From assembly GCA_035610365.1 (NCBI GenBank), contig CM069432.1, positions 110,255,529-110,319,528 of the forward strand: a stretch of DNA of 64,000 bases, read 5' to 3'. The translations under genes and the position numbers were made by a program. This document shows positions 57,006 to 64,000 of the stretch, piece by piece. The notes under the pieces were generated by a model. The model saw only the letters and a list, made by a program, of their open reading frames with translations. It was not told where the DNA came from and did not search any database. The DNA comes from Aquatica leii (Eukaryota > Arthropoda > Insecta > Coleoptera > Lampyridae). The stretch's first letter is position 1. Every line of letters starts with the position of its first letter.

Positions 57006-58360
57006 TGTAATTTGCTACAAGCTTCTAGTAATTTACAAACCTGCACAGCCAACTCACTGTAGGATTGAAACCATACCTGTCGGAGAGAGGGGAGGTTCAA
57101 ATGACTTTATTTTAAAAGGCGCCAGATCTTTTTTTCTTTGCAGAAATAGCTCCTGCTAGATCAGCTTAGGAGGCTCGAAGCTTGTAAAAAATTGTTAAAG
57201 TTCGTAAAGCTGGAGGAAACGAAGAAAGAAACCAAATCGTTAACAACAATTGCACTTTAATTACTTTAGAATGATAAATAGATTAAAATTTAAATCAATA
57301 ACAATTACGAGATAAGTTGATAGCATCACAGTGAATAAATTTAGTCCAAGTACAAATATAAGCAGGTACTAAAATATCAGAAGTATCGGCAACTTACACT
57401 ACACTTAAAACAAAAGTGTAACCATCAGAACATATACAAAAAATCTTCCTAAAAAAATTATATTAATAATGATAATAACTGACAGTTGACGTAATCAGCA
57501 TGCGATAGTAAGTTAATTACTTAAACTAATTGAGTAATAATAATAAGAAGCAAATCAATTCGGACGTTTCGACACGATTAGTAAATATGATTATTTATGA
57601 GTAGCACCGTAGCGACAGCGAATAAATAAAAACAAAAATTCACTTATCAAGATTCAGGTGTACCTTCAGAAAACGTTTTCCTACTGGCTTCCTGTAATCA
57701 AACTTCCTGAAAATAATTGTGTCTACCTGGTGACTCACAACTACAACAGGTAAAAAAAAACATTTAAAAGATAGTAAGAGAAACGAAACGTATCGTATGC
57801 TGTTACAATATGTCTTTTCGTCCACGATGGTATTAGGTATTAATTGCCTCCGAAGAGAAATTCAATTGTGTCTGGTACATATGCTCTTCCGTACAAAATA
57901 TTATTTAATGGTCAATTGCCTCCACATAGAAATTCTGCCCTTGTATCGCAGCGTTCATAGGTCTACAGTGTCCGATTATAATTTTTCCCTTGTAGATTTC
58001 AAACTAAGACAAGAACACCTAGATTTCGAAGGTAGCACATGGCGCTAATGAAAAGACATAAAAATTACCTTTAATAAAAAAAAGAATAAAAGCCACCTAC
58101 CCTACATGGATTAAATTACTTAATTAAAGATACTTTCATTACCCATCGTGTCACAACACGTAGATGTTTTAAGAAAACGATTTTTAATTCAAGCAGACAT
58201 ATAGGTTATATCGTGAACGATGTTAAAGTCAAAATGCCCGTATATCGTCTTCTCAATACGAAGGGACCAACGATAGATGGCGTCGTGAAATGGAAAAGTA
58301 ATTTTAGAATTAACCAATATACAGGGTAGTGCATTTTTAAATTTATGCACGTAACATGTA
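57006..58360. other. spacer between direct repeats, no gene recognised
   Basis: Less AT-rich than most of the window around 57820-58050. A plus-strand frame there (MLLQYVFSSTMVLGINCLRR...) and a short minus-strand frame exist but show no domain. ATACAGGGTAGTGCA at 58318 resembles a common insect repeat terminus. Confidence 0.4.
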
Positions 58361-58648
58361 TTACAGATACCAAAATATTTTTAGCATATTCACTAGAGAT
58401 ACTGTAGATGGATGTAGATGTACAATGGATATATAATGCATGCATTTGTGTTGTATATGATGTCGTTTCAGTGTAACTATGTCTCCATCTGCAGAAGCCT
58501 ATAATGTTACAGAGCTTCTTCAACAGTGGGGCGTATAGTCCTTAGAATTTTCTAATTTAGAATATATTATAATTTTAAATAGTACTTGATCAACATAATT
58601 AATCCCAAAAGGCTGTGTAGTAGATACATCATTTTTATGAAATAGGAA
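58361..58648 (+). repeat. direct repeat copy 2 (288 bp)
   Basis: Second copy of 56743-57005, same strand, 1.6 kb downstream. Carries the extra 26 bp, whose ends repeat the flanking GTTACA-like sequence, so copy 1 may have lost it by slippage. Confidence 0.9.
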
Positions 58649-58829
58649 GAATTGATCTTAAGCTATGTTTACAGAAAGTAAAAATGTATATTTTTTGTAT
58701 AAATTAAAAGGTTAATCTCAAATATTTCTGTAATAATAGTAAAATTTCTAGCAATATGCGTCTTAGTGTTTTGAAGAGTTACAATAAATATCTTAAACAT
58801 CATTTAGTATAAGATCAATTTTACGGACG

Positions 58830-59013
58830 GTGTAACTATTACTGATATTTTGTTAGGAGTTTCGCCATATGTCAAAACTTGCGTTCAACTTTTTGTTACT
58901 CATACGGGTCTGATTGAAGACTGCTGAACTGACTCCCTCGCTTATTGAAGACAGCGAAACGTCGAACGCAAGTTTTGACACACACTGAAACTTGCAACAA
59001 AATATCAGTAATA
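58830..59013. mobile_element. hairpin element with about 50-bp imperfect inverted arms
   Basis: Left arm TTACTGATATTTTGTTAGGA then GTCAAAACTTGCGTTC; right arm GAACGCAAGTTTTGACAC then GCAACAAAATATCAGTAA. The loop has ATTGAAGACTGCTGAACTGA and ends AGACAGCGAAACGTCGAAC, which recalls the GAAACGTC end of PLE terminal repeats. No ORF. Confidence 0.7.
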
Positions 59014-59422
59014 ATTAAAACAACAGTATATGTATGTTATTATCATTACACAGAAAGAATAACCTACTTAAATATAATGAAATTAATGCTTGCAACAATG
59101 ATTTTGAACCTTAATTTTTAACCAATGTTCAAAATAATTGTTATAAGATCTTGCTAGGCATTAACTGATATGTGCTTTCATACACTGTTTAGGCAACATT
59201 TACTTATGTGCACTGAACGTAAGTAGTATTAATGATTATCTCTCTTGACAAATACCAGTGTATTAGTGTTAAATAATACGCTTTAAATACGTTTATTATT
59301 TTTAATGTATTTGAAAAAAAATATCATTTTATTACATTTTTGTGACATCTACTTATTTATTGTATTTCCTTGGATACAATTTTAATGTATTCACTATCGC
59401 CTTAAAACAAACTACATATAAT

Positions 59423-59558
59423 AGTATATTAAAACACAAGTTACAGAATAAACGCGCTTCAATCACGAGACCGGGTTTCATACACGAGCCGCGCAGCGGC
59501 GAGTTTATGAAGCGGTCGAGTGATTGAAACGTATTCTATGACGTGTGCTTTATACCAT
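59423..59558. mobile_element. 135-bp foldback with GC-rich tip
   Basis: Arms CACAAGTTACAGAATAAACG and (reverse complement) CACACGTCATAGAATACG continue with TTCAATCAC/GTGATTGAA, CCG/CGG and TTCAT/ATGAA. The tip GAGCCGCGCAGCGGCGAG is itself palindromic. It stands out from AT-rich surroundings. Likely a small non-autonomous inverted-repeat element. Confidence 0.7.
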
Positions 59559-59874
59559 TTTCTCTATTTCGATAGAATATTTAATATTTTTCGTATAATT
59601 TTAATTTTAAAACAACATTGGGAAACTTATATTTTATTGAATTGACAACACTTACACTTTGACATATAGAAATTTAAGTGTTAACCTAAAATCTCATACA
59701 AAATTATCTCTTTATACCTTTATAAGTAAATAACTTTGAATTAATGGGACATTTTTATTTTATCTTGGCATCAAAATTTGAATTGCAATTGTTAAGTTCC
59801 AATAATTTTGATTTCTTTTTCATGTAACGTCAACTTACGATGAAGAGATACCAACTTTGAAAAAACTAACATTA

Positions 59875-59920
59875 CTAAAATTCGTGTAAGAAATTGCTTA
59901 TTCTTACACGGATTTTAGTG
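59875..59920. repeat. 46-bp hairpin
   Basis: ACTAAAATTCGTGTAAGAA, an 8-base loop, then TTCTTACACGGATTTTAGT: an 18-bp stem with one mismatch. The outer motif TTCTCTATTTCGA (59562) and its complement TCGAAATAGAGAA (59942) bracket it at a distance. Confidence 0.8.
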
Positions 59921-59959
59921 TAAGAATCGCTAATTCTCATGTCGAAATAGAGAAATGTA

Positions 59960-60979
59960 CACTTTAACAATTAGTTAATGATGTGTTCATTAACATTAGG
60001 TTCATGGCGCATAAAAATAATTGCAACAGAATGTACATTAATGATAAAATGATTTGATTTAGGGATTAGTGTAATGAGTAATGTACATTTAAATAATCGT
60101 ACAGAATGTACTTCACATTAATACTGAAGTGCTTTTATTCAAGGTTACGAGTATAGTTTAATGCTGTTTTAATTAATATAAAGTTATTTTTTGTAATTAA
60201 GTAATATTTTTTTATTGGAATCGATTGATATTATTTATACTTTCAATATAAATGTAGAAAAAGTATACTTATCCGCTCTTTCATTAAAGAAAATACTAAA
60301 ATTTATGTTTAATCGTTTATTAAAGATTATTAAAAATATAGAATACATTATATTCGACTTTTATGGCAATTTATTATATTTAAAAAAAAGTCTTTATATT
60401 TAACCAATTTTTTTTAGTAGATTTCATATTGTATAAAAAATTTTGGACAAATAGTACGGCAAGCTTTGTGTTTATTTTCTTTCTTATACTATATTTCGTC
60501 GTTCTTTTTGTAATTAGATAAAGTATGCATGCAGTGCCTACAACAATGCTGCATCTCGTCTATCTATTAAGACATGGAACAAATTAATAAAACAAATAAA
60601 GAAGAATAACAGCTTTAATTTATTGTACAATGTTTTTTTCAATGGAAATTTTTGGCTATATAGTGCCACACACATACAGGTGCGCGAAAACTAAAGGATG
60701 TTTTATTGTAAATTGGTATCTATATAAATACTTGTCAAGTATTTCCTTATTTTTATACATTAACTGTATTTTTACTTATTAAAAACGAACTGACAAAACA
60801 TATTAGTTTAACTAACATAAAATGACTAACTTTAATTAATAACATCTGTTTCTTCTTTTACATTGAGTTTTCCCAGTACAATTGTAATGGTTTTATCCTT
60901 CACGTGTTTAATTAAAAACGTTATCATTTTTGGAATAGCTTGGTTTCATATAGTTCGGTGGCGTTTTTGTGCTATACTG
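59960..60979. other. AT-rich, no gene seen
   Basis: No coding signal. Leads into the presumed LTR of the following retrotransposon. Confidence 0.45.
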
Positions 60980-60982
60980 CTG

Positions 60983-61268
60983 TTAAATGTTAACAGAAGT
61001 TACGATACGTAGCTGTGGAAGGCTAGGTGTGTTTAATGAAAACTTTGATGTTGCGTGTACGTATTTTTCATATCGTTTTATCAAGTTTTCGTTACTTAGA
61101 AAAAAACAAGCGAACAATTTTGGAAGTGTTTTTTTGACTGTTTTTGTAAAGATAATTTTGTAAAAAATCGTCGTTGAAATATGGCTTTGGTTGCTGTTTT
61201 AGTCAACGTCTCTACATTAAAAGCATTTTAAAACCGCACACAGTAATTTTATTTGTTTACGAAACAAA
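60983..61268 (+). repeat. probable 5' LTR of the BEL/Pao element
   Basis: Set mainly by its right edge, just before the primer binding site. The left edge is a guess: TGTTAAATGTTAACAG at about 60983 would give a TG start, and ACGAAACA near 61260-61267 a CA end. The 3' LTR lies outside the window, so the borders cannot be checked here. Confidence 0.45.
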
Positions 61269-61269
61269 T

Positions 61270-61288
61270 TGGCGACCGTGACAGGACT
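61270..61288 (+). other. primer binding site, tRNA-Arg-like
   Basis: TGGCGACCGTGACAGGACT starts with TGG (complement of the tRNA CCA end). From memory it is complementary to the 3' end of a tRNA-Arg whose acceptor stem begins GACCGTG. Placement directly after the LTR fits the minus-strand priming site of LTR retrotransposons. Confidence 0.75.
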
Positions 61289-61434
61289 GTGTGTTGTTAA
61301 AGTGTTTTAGTGCTGAAAAGGTAGTGATACTTCGGTACAAGGTAAACAATTGTTAAGAATAATTGGCCGTCTTGTGAATTCGATTCCAAGAAGAGTGCTT
61401 TTGTTAACAATTATTCGACGTTAAGTGAGTAAAA

Positions 61435-62904
61435 ATGGAAGCGTTGAAAAGAAGAAGAACGACGCATCGGGCGGCGTTTACGCGAGTGGCGAACGAAGTT
61501 CGAGAACTTTTGAATGCCGCGGTCGTTGATATTGCTGAAATCGAAGCACATTGGATGTTGCTTGTCGATAAAGAATTTAATTTAAAAAGTGTAGATACTG
61601 AAGTTTATGAACAATTGTTGAATGACAATGCGGATGAAGATGATTTAGCCGACGAAAGTAAAGCATGTGATAATTACGCAACTACATTTAACAGATTGAG
61701 GGTCCAATATAACCAGTTAAAGCGTACACAAGATGATGAAGATGTATTGTCGCGGCGGAGTCGATCGTCAGCGATTCCGCTATCGTATGAAACAAACCGT
61801 AAGTTTAAATTACCAAAATTAGAATTTCAAAAGTTTGGCGGTGAAATAAAAGATTGGTTGCCATTCTGGAGTCAGTTCAAAAAGATTCACGAAGACGAAG
61901 ATATAGTTTTGGAAGACAAATTTCAGTATTTATTACAAATCATTACGCCAAAAACCAGAGCGCGTGATTTGGTAGACAGCTTTCCTCCTACTGCCGACAA
62001 TTATGAAAAAGCGATCGACAGTTTAAGGGCGCGGTTTGGCAGAGAGGAAGTGTTGGTAGAATTTTACGTCAGAGAATTATTAAAGTTGGTTTTAGCAAAT
62101 GTTGTTAATGGCAAGAGTTTATCAGTTTCAGCTCTGTATGACAAAATCGAGTCGCAGCTACGTGCGCTAGAAACATTAGGCGTGACCACGCAAACCTATG
62201 CTGCAATGTTATATCCGTTAGTAGAATCGTGTCTACCAGAAGAAATATTACGTGTTTGGCAGAGGTCTTCAGATTTTAATTATTTAACTGATTCTTCGAT
62301 GAAGGGCAAACTTTCCAGATTAATGAATTTCCTGAAAGTAGAGGTGGAAGGAGAAGAACGGATTTCGTTGGCAATGGAAGGGTTTGGCCTGAAGAGTTCG
62401 GAAAGTAAGGCAAAACCAAAGGTTAAAAGTGACATTAAGCCTACAGCGTTGGGTTTGATAAATTTAACAAACAAATGTGTTTTTTGTGACGGACCACATA
62501 ATAAAGATCTTTGTTTTAGAGCACGTGAGTTATCCTTAAAGGAAAAGCAGGATATTTTAAAGCAAAAGAAGGGATGTTTTCGCTGCGCGACGGTCGGTCA
62601 TCAAAGTAAAAGGTGTTGCGAACGTGTAAGATGCGTCATTTGCAATGGACAACACGCTGTTATTTTGTGTAGCAAATTAGCTGACTTTCAGAAAATAAAT
62701 ATTAATGGTCAGCCTGTGAATGAAGAAGTGCACAAAGACAAAACATTAGCGAATTTTACGGAAAAGGATCATCCATCTTTAAATCAGTGTCTGGAGAAGG
62801 GATTGAACCTTATTGAACTCATTCCGTCAATTATGTTGAAATTTAGAATGGAGAAGCTAGGTGTCATTTCGGACATTCGCAAGGCGTTTTTGCAGATGGA
62901 TTAA
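61435..62904 (+). pseudogene. BEL/Pao gag fused by deletion to a piece of RT
   Basis: Starts at ATG 61435, about 150 bp after the primer site. Residues about 1-130: coiled-coil N-terminus; 130-290: capsid-like DUF1759 region (FGGEIKDWLPFWSQFKKIHE, then YLLQIITPKTRARDLV). Three Cys/His knuckles follow: CVFCDGPHNKDLC (348-360), CFRCATVGHQSKRC (381-394) and a CVICNGQHAVILC type (400-412). About 25 residues later the sequence is already reverse transcriptase (NQCLEKGLNLIELIPSIML and GVISDIRKAFLQM). The protease and the N-terminal RT part are therefore missing, an internal deletion within roughly 62690-62770. The frame stops at 62902. Gag packages the element RNA in intact relatives. Confidence 0.88.
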
Positions 62905-64000
62905 GTCAAGCCGATAGGGACTGTTTGCGATTTTGTGGCAAACTGAAGATGGTAAAGAACTTATATTTCGACACAAAAGGGTAGTATTCGGGGTTAATTG
63001 TAGTCCTTTTTTGCTTGGAGCTACAATCAACCATCATTTAGAATGTTGTGCGCGTGGACTTGGTTCGATTTCGTTTGATTGTTCCGAGAACACTATTTAT
63101 AAGTTGCGTGAAAGTTTTTATGTAGACAATTGTGTAACCAGTGTGTCGGGTGTAACTGAACTTGCCAAATTTATTCGCGAGATGACGCAAGTGATGGCGT
63201 TGGCCAAATTTGACTTAAGGGGCTGGGAGTTTTCGGGTGAGTCTAAAGTTTTGGGGTCAACAATGGTGCTGGGCATGTGTTGGGACAAGAAAAGTGATAA
63301 AATGTCTGTTTCGGGGGAGAGTAAGATTGAAGTTAATGATCAAATCGTCACAAAGAGGGTTATACTTTCAACGGCTCAACGCATTTTTGATCCACTTGGA
63401 TTTACATGTCCCGCCACAATAAATCCGAAACTACTCCTGCAGAAGTTATGGAAAGATGGATTAGGCTGGGACGACGAGGTAGATGATATAAGCAGAGAAT
63501 CATTTGTTAAATGGCAAACTGAACTACCGACACTTTTCCGTATTGAAATCCCGAGATGGATAATGGGTGGTACAGGTGAAGCTAATGATGTTAGTTTGCA
63601 CGCTTTTTGCGATGCCAGCAAAGACGCTTATGCGTGCGTTATTTATTTACGAGTAGAAATGATGGACAACATCCACGTTAACTTGATTCAAGCGAAATCT
63701 CGTATAGCGCCTTTGAAGAAGTTGTCGATTCCTAGGCTAGAACTTTTAGCAGCAACAATCGCCGCAAGGTTGTATCATTCGCTTCGATGTGGATTTCCCG
63801 AGAATTGGAAAATATATTTTTGGAGTGACTCCTCTACGGTTTTAACCTGGATTAGAAATGAAGAAGAATGGGCTACCTTTGTTTGGAATAGAGTTCATGA
63901 GATTCGAAAGTTGACATTGATAGAAGATTGGAGGTATGTCCCTGGTGTGATGAATCCCGCCGATCTACCATCTCGCAGGTGTTCACCGAATTATCTTTCC
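62900..64000 (+). pseudogene. BEL/Pao pol: RT and RNase H, runs off the window
   Basis: After two frame changes (near 62900 and 62925) one frame stays open to the window end. LIFRHKRVVFGVNCSPFLLG; catalytic box FYVDNCVTS (63115-63140), with Asn where most BEL elements have the second Asp as YVDD/YVDN variants; RVILSTAQRIFDPLGFTCPA; RNase H with FCDASKDAYACVIYL, IPRLELLAATIAAR and FWSDSSTVLTWI; then WRYVPGVMNPADLPSR, the usual link to the integrase. Integrase and 3' LTR are beyond 64000. Together with the gag-side deletion this copy cannot make a full polyprotein. Confidence 0.88.

Noticed and set aside
58921-58970. Fifth hammerhead core at TTGAAGACAGCGAAACGTCG
   Set aside because: CTGANGA is not intact and stem II would have only four bases in total, so it cannot form the ribozyme fold.
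1-64000. CRISPR arrays, operons, bacterial promoters
   Set aside because: No regularly spaced short repeats with unique spacers; spliced transposases and eukaryotic element families rule out a prokaryotic setting.
1-64000. tRNA or rRNA genes
   Set aside because: I looked for B-box-like GGTTCGA-type motifs; the hits (for example 28153, 39720) lie in transposon coding sequence without cloverleaf partners.

Overview
This is a very AT-rich eukaryotic window. It is most likely from an invertebrate, and the mix of element families (BEL/Pao, Penelope-like with GIY-YIG nuclease, KRBA2/Ginger-type integrase, IS630/Tc1, piggyBac, pogo, APE-type LINE) fits an arthropod, probably an insect. That assignment is inference. 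I found no clearly conserved host gene, no tRNA or rRNA gene, and no bacterial features such as operons, ribosome binding sites or CRISPR arrays. The window is essentially a graveyard of transposable elements, with two or three fairly young copies.

Layout. 0.9-7.7 kb: a LINE on the minus strand, cut in two by a 3.26-kb inverted-repeat element (1231-4492, TT target duplication). 8.9-10.5 kb: a tandem/inverted repeat cluster and an interspersed repeat with a (TACA)n tail. 11.1-11.8 kb: a 140-bp hairpin MITE and a Penelope-like (PLE) 3' fragment. 13.8-14.4 kb: unrecognised open frames. 15.3-16.5 kb: an IS630-like transposase pseudogene. 17.0-17.4 kb: a short PLE copy with a hammerhead-like motif. 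17.4-21.6 kb: a Ginger/KRBA2-like integrase transposon with about 215-bp inverted repeats, one arm split by a 1471-bp insertion. 21.6-27.65 kb: AT-rich DNA with no genes seen. 27.67-30.39 kb: a PLE bounded by 454-bp inverted repeats and a 14-bp target duplication. 31.1-36.9 kb: pogo-like, IS630-like and LINE remnants.

37.1-43.1 kb: two inverted copies of a roughly 660-bp repeat flank a dead Tc1-like transposase. 43.5-44.9 kb: direct repeats and a graded hexanucleotide array. 46.0-47.8 kb: a transposase-domain pseudogene with a hAT-type MITE inside it. 47.9-50.8 kb: a PLE with a long uninterrupted ORF and a hammerhead-like motif. 51.4-52.3 kb: piggyBac remnant. 53.8-56.5 kb: an IS630-like transposon with inverted repeats and a spliced transposase. 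56.7-59.9 kb: direct repeats and several hairpins. 61.0 kb to the window end: 5' part of a BEL/Pao retrotransposon with a tRNA-type primer binding site, gag, and an internally deleted, frameshifted pol that runs off the window.

The most interesting signals are the hammerhead-ribozyme-like cores in PLE terminal repeats with varying stem sequences, three inverted-repeat elements with 2-bp AA/TT target duplications, and several nested insertions whose excision can be read exactly from the target. All family calls come from reading motifs by eye; none was checked by a database search.
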